Source of the DNA: Deltaproteobacteria bacterium
GTDB lineage: Bacteria; Desulfobacterota; Desulfobacteria; Desulfobacterales; JAFDMD01
Length of the DNA stretch: 35,084 nucleotides
NCBI GenBank assembly: GCA_019306185.1
Contig: JAFDMD010000010.1
Span: 1 to 35,084 of the forward strand
Direction: 5' to 3'
A program made the position numbers and the translations under genes. Below, in pieces: positions 26,842 through 34,975 of this stretch (positions within the stretch are counted from its first letter, which is position 1; every line of letters starts with the position of its first letter). The notes under the pieces were generated by a model. That model saw nothing but the letters and a program-made list of their open reading frames with translations. It was not told the origin of the DNA and made no database searches.

Positions 26842-27432
26842 TTAAAAAACGCCTTTTGTAGATCGGGCGCCTTTTATTCTTTTATCAAATGAAACGGCTT
26901 CGGATAAGGCTCTGCCTAATCCCTTAAAAACCGATTCTATTACGTGATGCTTATTTTCCCCGTAAGGGACGTTGACATGTAAATTCAAGCCTCCTTTTGA
27001 AACAAAGGCTTTTAAAAACTCTTTTGTTAAAGAAATATCAAAATCTCCGTAATTATCGCAAATATCGCAAATATTATAAACAAGATAAGGTCTTTTGGAT
27101 AGGTCAACCGATATGTAAGATAAAGCTTCGTCCATAGGAGTCGCGGCGTATCCGTATCTTTTAATCCCTTCGCGCGTTCCTAAAGCCTTATCAAAAGCTT
27201 CGCCCAATACTAACCCGACATCCTCTACGGTATGATGAAAATCAACCTCGATATCCCCTTTTGCTTTAATAAACAGATTAAAAAAGCTATGCGCCGAAAA
27301 AAGATTGAGCATATGATTAAAAAAGGGTATTTGGGTTTCAACCTCGCAGGCTCCGCTTCCATCAAGCATAAGTTGAAGCGATACCGAGGTTTCCGTTGTT
27401 TTTCTTGTTATTTCCGCTATACGATTTTTCAT
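26842..27432 (-). CDS. hisB: Imidazoleglycerol-phosphate dehydratase
   Basis: A 196-aa manganese enzyme that dehydrates imidazole glycerol phosphate in histidine synthesis. Signatures are 'DGSGACEVETQIPFFNHML', 'DFHHTVEDVGLVLGEAF' and 'GENKHHVIESVFKGLGRAL', giving the His/Glu metal ligands. It has the monofunctional length (no HisB phosphatase domain). It is probably the first gene of hisB-lipoprotein-hisA-dnaG-rpoD. No clear promoter was recognised in the 150 bp upstream. Confidence 0.96.
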   Translation of the reverse strand: MKNRIAEITRKTTETSVSLQLMLDGSGACEVETQIPFFNHMLNLFSAHSFFNLFIKAKGDIEVDFHHTVEDVGLVLGEAFDKALGTREGIKRYGYAATPMDEALSYISVDLSKRPYLVYNICDICDNYGDFDISLTKEFLKAFVSKGGLNLHVNVPYGENKHHVIESVFKGLGRALSEAVSFDKRIKGARSTKGVF

Positions 27433-27589
27433 AGACTTCTTTGATATTTTTATGATACATCCAAATATGATACATCCAAAATCGAAACCTGTTTGATATA
27501 TTAATTTTTAAATATAATCAAGGTATAAAATCGGATTATAGTTATTTTTTCAAATTCTTTACAATGGCAGCAAGAAGACGGGTTTAAAA

Positions 27590-27802
27590 AAATAATAAAG
27601 GGATTTCTCGCTGCGCTCGAAATGACAAACTTCTTATTCCGGACGAACATTTTTTTACTCTGTTATTTGGACAAACGTTATCTTTGTCTGTCATTTCGAA
27701 CGAGCGAAGCGAGGAGAAATCCCTTAATAAAAAGCGACAAATAATAGATATTGGCAAAACCGTTTACGTTTAAAATGTAAGTTTTTCAGTATCGACTAAT
27801 TA
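27590..27802 (-). repeat. F1 interspersed repeat, copy f
   Basis: Starts with the REP-like pair ('aagggatttctcgctgcgc' and 'cgagcgaagcgaggag') and ends with 'ggcaaaaccgtttacg' and the inverted left terminus 'tttttcagtatcgactaa'. Its right-hand segment is missing. The gap 27433-28177 holds F1-f, the hairpin at 27858, a degenerate REP half near 27985 and F2-d. Confidence 0.75.
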
Positions 27803-27857
27803 AATTATAAACAGAAAAAGTTTTATGGTTAAAAAAATTATTATAAAAGGAAATGTC

Positions 27858-27904
27858 CAAAGTTTTTTGCATAGCGACAAGCAAAAGCCGTGCAAAAAAC
27901 TTTG
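27858..27904. other. Perfect 14-bp inverted repeat, possible structured RNA or IS end
   Basis: CAAAGTTTTTTGCA and TGCAAAAAACTTTG separated by 19 nt ('tagcgacaagcaaaagccg'). It lies between repeats F1-f and F2-d with no gene next to it. It is not followed by a T run on either side. Confidence 0.45.
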
Positions 27905-28030
27905 AACGTCTCCAAACTGAATTTAAATAAAAGCAATCTCAATTATATAGAATAGGGTTAAGCGAAAAAAAATGATTATACAAAATAATCAAGGAATTTT
28001 TCCCTTCGGGCGCAATGACAGAATCTTTAT

Positions 28031-28162
28031 GCCTAACAAAGCAGTTTGTTAGGTTGCAAGGCAAAAATTTTAACCGGAGTAATAAGGGTAGTATTTCCAG
28101 AATTAAAGTTTTCACATAACGCTGCAAACGGGAAAACTACAAAGTTATCCGCCAAAATTTAA
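28031..28162 (-). repeat. F2 element, copy d (not gene-adjacent in sense)
   Basis: 'CCTAACAAAGCAGTTTG...GTTGCAAGGC' pairs with 'GCTGCAAACGGG...CTACAAAGTTATCC' and 'GCCAAAATTT'. Core orientation is reversed relative to the acylphosphatase 15 bp downstream, and no gene ends here. It is the one exception to the stop-adjacent rule among the F2 copies with clear arms. Confidence 0.65.
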
Positions 28163-28177
28163 AAGAGAAAACATAAA

Positions 28178-28453
28178 ATGACGCAACGCGTAAAACTATA
28201 TGTAACAGGCAAAGTTCAAGGGGTATATTTTAGAGTATATACAAAAGAGGAGGCAAACCGTTTGGGATTAACCGGAACCGTTAAAAACCTTGAAGACGGC
28301 GGCGTTGAAATAATTGCGGAAGGGAAAAAAGAGAAGCTTGATAAATTAATAGAATGGACAAAAACAGGCTCGCCTAACGCAAAAACGGAAAACGTGTCGA
28401 TAAAATTTTACGGCGCTATAAACAAATGGGAAAGCTTTAAAATAATAAAATAA
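28178..28453 (+). CDS. acyP: Acylphosphatase
   Basis: A 91-aa small alpha/beta enzyme hydrolysing acyl phosphates such as carbamoyl-phosphate. The phosphate loop is 'GKVQGVYFR' with catalytic Arg 19. Asn 37 in 'TVKNLEDGGVEI' is the second catalytic residue, and 'GSPNAKTENV' matches the usual G-P-P-A-x-V region. Length is exactly typical. AAGAGA is upstream of the ATG. It is preceded by F2-d, and after it are 280 bp without a gene, containing a minor hairpin (28529-28552). Confidence 0.93.
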   Translation: MTQRVKLYVTGKVQGVYFRVYTKEEANRLGLTGTVKNLEDGGVEIIAEGKKEKLDKLIEWTKTGSPNAKTENVSIKFYGAINKWESFKIIK

Positions 28454-28732
28454 AACAGCCTCTTTTTTAATTATTATGGCAAATAAATAAAATTTTCATT
28501 GAAATTAAGATTAAAAAATATATATATAGCGAAACCGCTTTAAACGGTTCGCGTATTCAACCTGTAAATTCTTTTACTCTACTTGCAACTAATCCTCCTT
28601 ATGTAAAAAAGCGGCTTATAAAATAATAAAGTTATATTATACTTACGCAGGAGTTAAATTCTATTTCTAAAAAAAATAATTTCGGCTAATAAAATTAATT
28701 AATAAATGCAAAATTAATAATTACGGAGGAAT

Positions 28733-29512
28733 ATGAAAAAAATAGCTTTTTTTTTAATAACAATTTTACTTATCGGGTTTTCAAGCTCTTTATACGCCCA
28801 AGAAAATACAAACCCCAAAGACGAACAAGTTTATTCGGTTTTAGGAACCCTTTATAACTGGAAAAGCTCATGGGAAGGGAAAAACCTCGATCAATACATA
28901 TCCTTTTATCATCCCATGAAAAAATTTGCAGGACTGCCAATAGATAAATTCAAAGAAAGAAAAAAATATATATTTAAAAAAGCGGGAAAAATTGCTCTAT
29001 CCATATCAGACCTTTGCGTTAAAGAGAAACAAGGCAAAATCATTACCGAATTTACGCAGTATTATAATGTGAAAAACCGTTTGGATATAGGAAAAAAAAA
29101 GTTAACATGGGCAAAATCCGGAAAAAAATGGCAAATTATTTCCGAACAATTTACGGCGATGAAAAATAAAGAGAATATAAAATCAAGCTTTATCGGCGTA
29201 AAAACTCTGGAAAAAAATAAAAAGGAAATTTTTGTTTTAAAGATTAGCGAAGCCAATTTTAAACGGCTTAAAATGCGGCAATCCGTAGGGACTACATTTA
29301 AATTTATAATCGATTTTCCGCAAAGCTATAAATTCGCTCCTCAAGCTCCTTCTATAGTACATCTTAAAAGTTCTCTTATAGAAGGCGCTGTAATATATAA
29401 ATATGAAAACTGCTATTTAAAACGAGGCGTTATTTTTCTAACTCCTAATAAGGATTATAAAATAGCAGGCTCATACGACAAAGGTTTTGCGGTATTTTTA
29501 ATTCAAAACTAA
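28733..29512 (+). CDS. Secreted NTF2-like protein (SnoaL/Cds6 C-terminal-domain type)
   Basis: 259 aa with a Sec signal peptide ('MKKIAFFLITILLIGFSSSL', cleavage near 'LYA'). Residues about 35-145 form a Cds6/SnoaL-like NTF2 domain: 'LYNWKSSWEGKNLDQYISFY', 'KEKQGKIITEFTQYYNV' and 'KKLTWAKSGKKWQIISEQF' (each within a known family pattern). This domain normally trails L,D-transpeptidases, but there is no YkuD catalytic 'HG..S..C' motif here. The C-terminal part (about 150-259) is unrecognised and beta-rich. GGAGG is 3 nt before the ATG, unusually close. It is monocistronic and followed by a hairpin. Confidence 0.65.
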   Translation: MKKIAFFLITILLIGFSSSLYAQENTNPKDEQVYSVLGTLYNWKSSWEGKNLDQYISFYHPMKKFAGLPIDKFKERKKYIFKKAGKIALSISDLCVKEKQGKIITEFTQYYNVKNRLDIGKKKLTWAKSGKKWQIISEQFTAMKNKENIKSSFIGVKTLEKNKKEIFVLKISEANFKRLKMRQSVGTTFKFIIDFPQSYKFAPQAPSIVHLKSSLIEGAVIYKYENCYLKRGVIFLTPNKDYKIAGSYDKGFAVFLIQN

Positions 29513-29556
29513 TGCTCAAAAAATGGTTATAAATGCAGGTTTCGGCATCGAACAAA

Positions 29557-29585
29557 GTAGGGACAGAACATTGTTCTGTCCCTAC
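29557..29585. repeat. REP-like perfect hairpin
   Basis: GTAGGGACAGAAC / GTTCTGTCCCTAC, a perfect 13-bp stem with a 3-nt loop, 45 bp after the NTF2-like gene. There is no T tract. It resembles the short palindromes common near genes in many environmental genomes and could act as a weak bidirectional terminator. Confidence 0.55.
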
Positions 29586-29726
29586 GGAATATTAACGGCT
29601 TACCTTCCCTATAAATATTTATAAAATTTTAAAGCCCCCACAAGCTTACCTTAAGCGCAAGTTGAGTTTTTGCTTCCTAACCAAAACAAAGCCGAAAATC
29701 CGAGACAACAAGCAAAAAGCGGAGCA

Positions 29727-29824
29727 AACAAACTCGGACATAGCCGAATTGATTTAAATCGGCATACGCTTATTACTCAGCCCAACAAATCTTGTTAAAT
29801 CATTTTATTGGAATCTATCTATAA
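29727..29824 (+). repeat. Module M (about 95 bp), copy 2, abutting F1-g
   Basis: Same sequence as 17143-17239 with a few substitutions ('aactcggacatagccg', 'catacgcttattactcag', 'aaatcattttattggaatc'). Here it lies directly outside the F1 left terminus instead of inside F1. Confidence 0.75.
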
Positions 29825-30037
29825 TTAGTCGGCGCTGAAAAACCTGCATTTTAAACGTAAACGGTTTTGCCAATATCTATTATTTATCCCTTAATTAGCG
29901 CCTTCTGTTCTTATCCTTTGTTCCTTTGTACAAATCTTTTTGCGACTAATAATGAGGATTTTATCTTAATATTTGCAAGAAAATATTAAAATCTATAATA
30001 ATTACAATATGTATTATGCTTTTTCAGCATCGACTAA
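29825..30037 (+). repeat. F1 interspersed repeat, copy g, lacking the REP-like core
   Basis: Left end 'ttagtcggcgctgaaaaacc' and right end 'tttttcagcatcgactaa' are both intact, giving a 213-bp element. 'ctattatttatcccttaatt' joins the left and right parts directly, without the AAGGGATTTCTC...GAAATGACA palindrome seen in the other copies. Confidence 0.8.
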
Positions 30038-30040
30038 TTA

Positions 30041-30182
30041 AATTTTGTGGGATAACAAAGTAGTTTGTTCGTTTGCAAGACGAAAAAAAATTTTAACCGC
30101 AGGAATAGATTAACTATTTCGAGGATTAAATTTTTTTTTCAACGCCGCAAACGGGCAAACTACTTTGTTATCCCCAAAATTC
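30041..30182 (-). repeat. F2 palindromic 3'-UTR element, copy e (after the ATP-binding gene)
   Basis: The best-preserved copy. Reading from the gene: GGGGATAACAAAGTAGTTTG, 'CCCGTTTGCGGCGTTG', core 'TTTAATCCTCGAAATAG' and 'CTATTCCTGCGGTT', then 'CAAACTACTTTGTTATCCCA'. The outer arms are nearly perfect complements over about 20 bp. It begins at the stop codon and abuts the F1-g right end. Confidence 0.82.
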
Positions 30183-30930
30183 ATATAATTTGACTTAAGA
30201 AAAGCCTACTCCTGTCGCTTTGCGGATTTTCAAAAAAATCAATCGGATTATTCTCTTCGATTATCATCCCCTCGTCCATAAATATTACCCTTTGAGCAAC
30301 CTCTTTTGCAAAACCCATCTCATGAGTAACAACTATCATTGTCATGCCTTCCACCGCCAGTTGCATCATTACGTCCAATACCTCTTTAACCATTTCCGGA
30401 TCAAGCGCGGAAGTAGGTTCGTCAAACAACATAACTTTAGGCTTCATACAAAGACTTCTTGCAATGGCAACCCTTTGCTGCTGCCCGCCGGACAGCTGCC
30501 CCGGATACTTTTTCGCCTGCTCCGCGATCTTTACCTTTTCAAGATAAAACATAGCGGTTTCTTCCGCCTCTTTTTTGGAAATTTTTCTTACCCAAATAGG
30601 ACCTAAAGTTAAATTATCTAATATAGTAAGATGCGGAAAAAGATTAAAATGTTGAAAAACCATTCCGACTTCGGCTCTTATTTTTTCTATATTCTTTATA
30701 TTATCCGTCAAATCCGAACCGGCTACTCTTATGCTTCCTTTTTGATGCTCTTCCAACCTGTTTATACATCTTATTAAAGTGGATTTTCCGGATCCGGAAG
30801 GTCCGCAAACCACTATAATCTCACGCTGTAAAACCGAAAGATTTATATCTTTTAATACCTGAAAATCTCCGTACCATTTGTTTAACCCCTTTATCTCTAT
30901 AAACGGGGCTACATCTTTCTTATTTTTCAT
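30181..30930 (-). CDS. aapP: Polar amino-acid ABC transporter ATP-binding protein (GlnQ/AapP type)
   Basis: A 249-aa cytosolic ATPase. Walker A is 'GPSGSGKST' (K49), with the Q-loop in '[15 protein letters not shown]', signature '[15 protein letters not shown]', Walker B '[13 protein letters not shown]' and the switch His in 'VTHEMGFA'. It energises import of glutamate, glutamine or aspartate-type amino acids with the upstream permeases and binding protein. It overlaps the preceding (frameshifted) permease gene by 11 nt and is the last gene of the operon. The TGA stop merges with F2 element e. Confidence 0.94.
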   Translation of the reverse strand: MKNKKDVAPFIEIKGLNKWYGDFQVLKDINLSVLQREIIVVCGPSGSGKSTLIRCINRLEEHQKGSIRVAGSDLTDNIKNIEKIRAEVGMVFQHFNLFPHLTILDNLTLGPIWVRKISKKEAEETAMFYLEKVKIAEQAKKYPGQLSGGQQQRVAIARSLCMKPKVMLFDEPTSALDPEMVKEVLDVMMQLAVEGMTMIVVTHEMGFAKEVAQRVIFMDEGMIIEENNPIDFFENPQSDRSRLFLSQII

Positions 30931-31962
30931 TAAATTGTTTCTCCGTATCCAGTTCCTCTTCTAATTTGCGGCTGAAATTAGACATAGAAAAACAACCCGC
31001 AAAATAAAGAACCGCTATAAAAATATAAACTTCCGTACTAAAGCCCATCCATTTCGGGTTGGACAAAACCGTTTGAGAAGTTTTTAAAATATCGTAAAGC
31101 GCTATTATTACCACAAGCGAGGTATCTTTAAACGCCGAAATCAGAATAGATACCGTAGGCGGAATTACAATTTTTAAAGCTTGAGGCAAAATTATAAGCC
31201 TCATACTCAAATAATAATTCAACCCCAAAGAAGCCGCAGCTTCATACTGCCCTTTGTTCGTCCCTTGCAGCCCGCCTCTTACAACTTCGGCTACATAAGC
31301 CGCTGTAAAAAGAATAATTGCGACTTGAGCCCTTATTATCTTATCTATCGTAACCCCTTCCGGCAAAAAAAGAGGAAATATTATCGAAGACATAAATAAA
31401 AGACTTATTAAGGGCACCCCTCTTATAAGCTCTATATAAACTATACATAAAACTTTTATTGCCGGCATTTTAGACAATCTTCCCAAAGCGAGAATAACTC
31501 CCAAAGGATAAGCAGCGGCAAGCCCGAATACCGCAGCAAAAGAGTAAGAGGAAGTCCGCCCCAGTTAGCGCTGTTCACCGGAACAAGTCCGAATATTCCG
31601 CCCTTCATAAGAATCCCCATCACCGGAAGCCCCGCAATCCAGAATCCGAGAAGCGCCTTTGATCTGTATTTTTTATTCCTTGTGAAATAAAGAAGAGTAA
31701 AAAGAATCATCATCGAGACAAAAGGTCTCCAATGCTCCTCGTAAGGATAAAAACCAAAAATTATAAATCTAATATTATAAGTTATTACAGACCAGCATGC
31801 GCCGGAACCGCTTTTGCATACCTCGCTTTCGGCAAACCAACTGCTTTCGATAAAAGCCCATTTTATAAAAGGGGGAATAGTTTTAAATAATATAAAAAGA
31901 ATAATTACGGTTAAAGCGGAATTAAAAGGAGTTGAAAAAAGATTCTTTTTAATCCATTTCAT
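30920..31962 (-). pseudogene. aapM: Frameshifted second amino-acid ABC permease (AapM/BztC type)
   Basis: Two track ORFs (31962-31456 and 31504-30920) are parts of one gene. The first encodes the N-terminal helices and runs correctly to 'NWGGLPLTLLL', then goes out of frame ('RYSGLPLL...') and stops. Shifting frame at about 31533-31541 restores the family sequence 'AVFGLAAAYPLGVILALGRL' and continues through 'IELIRGVPLISLLFMSS' and 'AAASLGLNYYLSMRLIILPQAL'. One base is missing relative to an intact gene. The C-terminal ORF would otherwise need a TTG start that skips half the permease. There is no classic slippery heptamer at the site, so mutation or sequence error is likelier than programmed frameshifting. 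It starts one base after the first permease. Confidence 0.85.
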
Positions 31963-31963
31963 G

Positions 31964-33139
31964 TTATCTCTCCTTTAACGCCATCTTTTTATTATATAAA
32001 TTCATCAAATAAGAGGCGATAAGGCTAAATGCCAGATAAAACGCCATAATCAAAGCGACTCCTTCAATAGATTGCCCCGTTTGATTTATAGTAGTATTTG
32101 CTACCGATACAAAATCCGGAAATCCTATGGCGATTGCAAGAGAAGAGTTTTTTACAAGATTCAACATCTGACTTGTAAGCGGCGGAATCATTACTCTTAA
32201 CGCCTGCGGAAGTATTACAAGCCCCATAATTTGCCCCTTTTTTAAACCCAAAGAAGCTGCCGCCTCTTTTTGTCCTTTGCTTACGGATTGAATTCCGGCT
32301 CGCACAATTTCCGCTATAAATGCGGCGGTATATAAAATCAGTCCGCATAAAAGAGCGGCAAACTCCGGAGACAATACCGCGCCTCCCTTAAAATTAAAAC
32401 CGGATAATACAGGCATATCGATTTTAAAATATGCGCCCGTCAAAATCCACGTAATAATCGGCGCTCCGATCATAAGAAATAGAGCAGGATAAAATACCCG
32501 AAAAATCTTTCCTGTTTTTCTTTCTCTTTTATCCGATATTCTTTTAATTACATAAGAAATAGCCGCCCCCGCAATAAAGGCGATAAAAACAAATTTGTAG
32601 GAAAAATGAAATAAAGGAGAAGCTACGGCAAACCCTCGGTTCGATATAAAAATCCAAGAAAAAGGATGCAAAGCGTCTCTCGGAGGCGGGAACAAATCAT
32701 AAAATAAGGCATAAAAAAAAAACAACTGCAAAAGAATAGGAATATTTTGCATAACCTCTATATATATAAGAGCAAGCTTTGAAATCAACCAGTTTGAAGA
32801 AAGTCTTGCTATTCCTATAAAAATTCCGAAAACAATAGAAAAAATAATTCCTATAACCGACACCTTTAAAGTATTTATTGCGCCGACCATAAGAGCCTTG
32901 CCGTAAGTATCCGCCGCAGAATAGGAAACCGCAGATTCGCCGATTTCAAAAGACGCCTCCTTTTGCAAAAAGCCGAAACCGGTAGCTATAGACTGTCTTT
33001 CCAAATTTTCAACCGCATTTGAAATAAGATACCAGCCTATAAAACCTACAAAAAGGCAGGCTGCTATCTGAGAGATTACGGCTCTTTTTTTTTGGTCAAG
33101 CCAAAAAGGCGTTTTTATTTTCGATATTTCGGAGTTCAT
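31964..33139 (-). CDS. aapQ: Polar amino-acid ABC transporter permease (AapQ/BztB type)
   Basis: A 391-aa inner-membrane permease: one N-terminal helix (about 21-43), a periplasmic loop, then the transport core beginning 'GAINTLKVSVIGIIFSIVFG'. 'YIEVMQNIPILLQLFFFYALF' and the EAA loop 'EAAASLGLKKGQIMGLVILPQALRVMIPP' mark the family (shown in sense only). The long insert between helices is typical of Aap/Bzt rather than HisQ/M or GlnP proteins. It is separated from the binding-protein gene by 290 bp containing a REP fragment. Confidence 0.92.
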   Translation of the reverse strand: MNSEISKIKTPFWLDQKKRAVISQIAACLFVGFIGWYLISNAVENLERQSIATGFGFLQKEASFEIGESAVSYSAADTYGKALMVGAINTLKVSVIGIIFSIVFGIFIGIARLSSNWLISKLALIYIEVMQNIPILLQLFFFYALFYDLFPPPRDALHPFSWIFISNRGFAVASPLFHFSYKFVFIAFIAGAAISYVIKRISDKRERKTGKIFRVFYPALFLMIGAPIITWILTGAYFKIDMPVLSGFNFKGGAVLSPEFAALLCGLILYTAAFIAEIVRAGIQSVSKGQKEAAASLGLKKGQIMGLVILPQALRVMIPPLTSQMLNLVKNSSLAIAIGFPDFVSVANTTINQTGQSIEGVALIMAFYLAFSLIASYLMNLYNKKMALKER

Positions 33140-33209
33140 TATATTTACAATTATTATCTAACAAAATTCAATCATCATTTTTTATTATTAATTATTCTTA
33201 ATAATGTTA

Positions 33210-33262
33210 TAATCTTAATTAAGGAATTTTTCCTCTCTTCGCTCGTCAAAATGAGAAGCAAA
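33210..33262. repeat. Fragment of REP-like core between aapJ and aapQ
   Basis: 'aattaaggaatttttcctc' followed by 'cttcgctcgtcaaaatgag' is one half of the F1 core. A partner half is recognisable only as 'agcgaaaaaccccttaatt' near 33350. It lies within the 290-bp space between the binding-protein gene and its permease genes. Confidence 0.5.
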
Positions 33263-33429
33263 AATAAAATTAGTCCAAATAATAATGACAAGAAAAAATA
33301 ACATTTGCCGAAATAATACGGCAAAAATAAAAAACTGTCTTATCAAGTAAAGCGAAAAACCCCTTAATTATTTTGGATAATCCTTTTTTTCAATTAAATA
33401 TCTTTAACAATTAAATAGAAAAACAAATC

Positions 33430-34443
33430 CTACCTAAAAGGAGGAGCATACATAAGTCCGCCTTCCGTCCATAAAGCGTTAAGCCCGCGTTCTATGCCGA
33501 GAGAAGTGTTTTTGCCCACATTACGCTCAAAAATTTCTCCGTAATTTCCAACCTGTTTTATTATATTATACGCCCACTTATCGCTTAATCCCAAAGTTTT
33601 ACCCATTCCCGGAGTAACTCCCAAAAAGCGTTTTATTTCAGGATTTTCGCTATTAAGTTTTGCGTCAACGTTTGCAGAGGTTATATCAAATTCTTCGGCG
33701 TTAATTAAAGCCATTACAACAAAATTAACAATATCAAACCACTGATCATCTCCATGTCTTACCGCCGGAGCAAGAGGCTCTTTTGATATTATTTCCGGCA
33801 GAACCTCATAATCGTTTGGATTAGGAGCTACGGCTCGCTGCCCTGCAAGTTGAGAAATATCCGAAGTAAGGCAGTCGCATCTTCCCGAAAAAAAAGCCTT
33901 GTTCAACTCCGCGCTCTGCTCGATTACCACAGGCTTCCAATCCATTTTATGAGTGCGGAAAAAATCCGCAGCGTTCATTTCGGTAGTAGTTCCGGGTAAA
34001 ACGCATACGGTTGCGCCGCCCAATTCTTGCGCGCTTTTTATGCCAAGCTTTTTCGGAACCAAAAACCCCTGCCCGTCATAATAATTAACATGAGCAAAAT
34101 TTATTCCGTTAGTCGTCTCCCTTGTTAGCGTTTGAGTAGTGTTTCGGCATAATACGTCTATCTCTTTGGATTGAAGCGCCGTAAGACGCTGTACCGCGGT
34201 TAAAGGAATAAATTCCGCTTTCGAAGCGTCTCCGAAAATTGCGGCTGCAATCGCTTTTGCCGTATCAACGTCAAGCCCCTTCCAAACGCCCTTGTCGTCC
34301 GGCATGCCAAACCCGAAAACCGAACCGTTAACCCCCGCTTTAATATGACCTCTTTTTTTAACCTCGTCTAATGTTCCGGCCGCGCATACTACGGCAAACC
34401 CTGCCAATACAATCGATAACAAAACAATTTTTAAATAACGCAT
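33430..34443 (-). CDS. aapJ: Amino-acid ABC transporter substrate-binding protein (AapJ/BztA type)
   Basis: 337 aa. Signal peptide 1-22 ('VCAAG' cleavage region). The SBP family 3 fold includes 'GHIKAGVNGSVFGFGMPDDK', 'GLDVDTAKAIAAAIFGD', 'LTALQSKEIDVLCRNTTQT' and 'VCVLPGTTTE'. The length and the 'CRNTTQTLTRE' motif distinguish the general L-amino-acid binding proteins AapJ/BztA from shorter GlnH types. AAGGAAAG precedes the ATG. First gene of the operon; no riboswitch is visible upstream. Confidence 0.94.
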   Translation of the reverse strand: MRYLKIVLLSIVLAGFAVVCAAGTLDEVKKRGHIKAGVNGSVFGFGMPDDKGVWKGLDVDTAKAIAAAIFGDASKAEFIPLTAVQRLTALQSKEIDVLCRNTTQTLTRETTNGINFAHVNYYDGQGFLVPKKLGIKSAQELGGATVCVLPGTTTEMNAADFFRTHKMDWKPVVIEQSAELNKAFFSGRCDCLTSDISQLAGQRAVAPNPNDYEVLPEIISKEPLAPAVRHGDDQWFDIVNFVVMALINAEEFDITSANVDAKLNSENPEIKRFLGVTPGMGKTLGLSDKWAYNIIKQVGNYGEIFERNVGKNTSLGIERGLNALWTEGGLMYAPPFR

Positions 34444-34636
34444 TTTCTTTCCTTTCTTTTAACCTTGAATTGCCGAATGTTATTTAATAAATGATATTTA
34501 TTAAATAAAACCAATTTATCAATCAAATACAATTTAAACTTTTCACAGTCAAATAAAAAAATCAACATATTGTACCGGCGTATTATACATATAAAAAACA
34601 ATAAAACCGTTTTGATAAGAAAAAAATTTAATCTCT

Positions 34637-34682
34637 ATCGTCTTGAGAATTAAAATTTAAGCATAACGTAAAAAAAAGACAT
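34637..34682 (-). repeat. F2 element, copy g (core fragment)
   Basis: 'gagaattaaaatttaagcataacg' matches the left inner arm and core of F2 in reverse. Arms are lost. It abuts the left end of F1-h. Confidence 0.5.
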
Positions 34683-34684
34683 AA

Positions 34685-34975
34685 TTAGTCGATGCTGAAA
34701 AACCTGCATTTTAAGCGTAAACGGTTTTGCCGATATCTATTATTTATCGCTTTTGATTAAAGGATTTCTCCTCGCTTTGCTCGTCGAAATAACAAGCAAA
34801 AATAACTTATGTTAAAATAACAGAAGGTAATCTTGAACTGTCATTTCAACCGAAGGGAGAAATCCCTTAATTAGCGCCTTCCGATCTTATCCTTTGTTCC
34901 TTTGTACAAATCTTTTTGCTATTAAAATTTTTTTAATAATGGGAATTTTATCTTAAAATTTGCAAGAAAATATTA
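34685..34975 (+). repeat. F1 interspersed repeat, copy h
   Basis: Left terminus 'ttagtcgatgctgaaaaacc', 'aaacggttttgcc', both REP-like halves ('ggatttctcctcgctttgc' and 'accgaagggagaaatccc') and the right segment ('tttgtacaaatctttttgc', 'tttgcaagaaaatatta'). The right terminus is replaced by the IS-end-like sequence that follows. Confidence 0.8.

Noticed and set aside
28733-29512. L,D-transpeptidase
   Set aside because: Only the accessory NTF2-like domain is recognisable. The YkuD catalytic His/Cys motif is absent.
31525-31550. Programmed ribosomal frameshift in the second permease
   Set aside because: No slippery heptamer, no stimulatory Shine-Dalgarno and no known recoding in this family. 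A mutation or sequencing indel is simpler.
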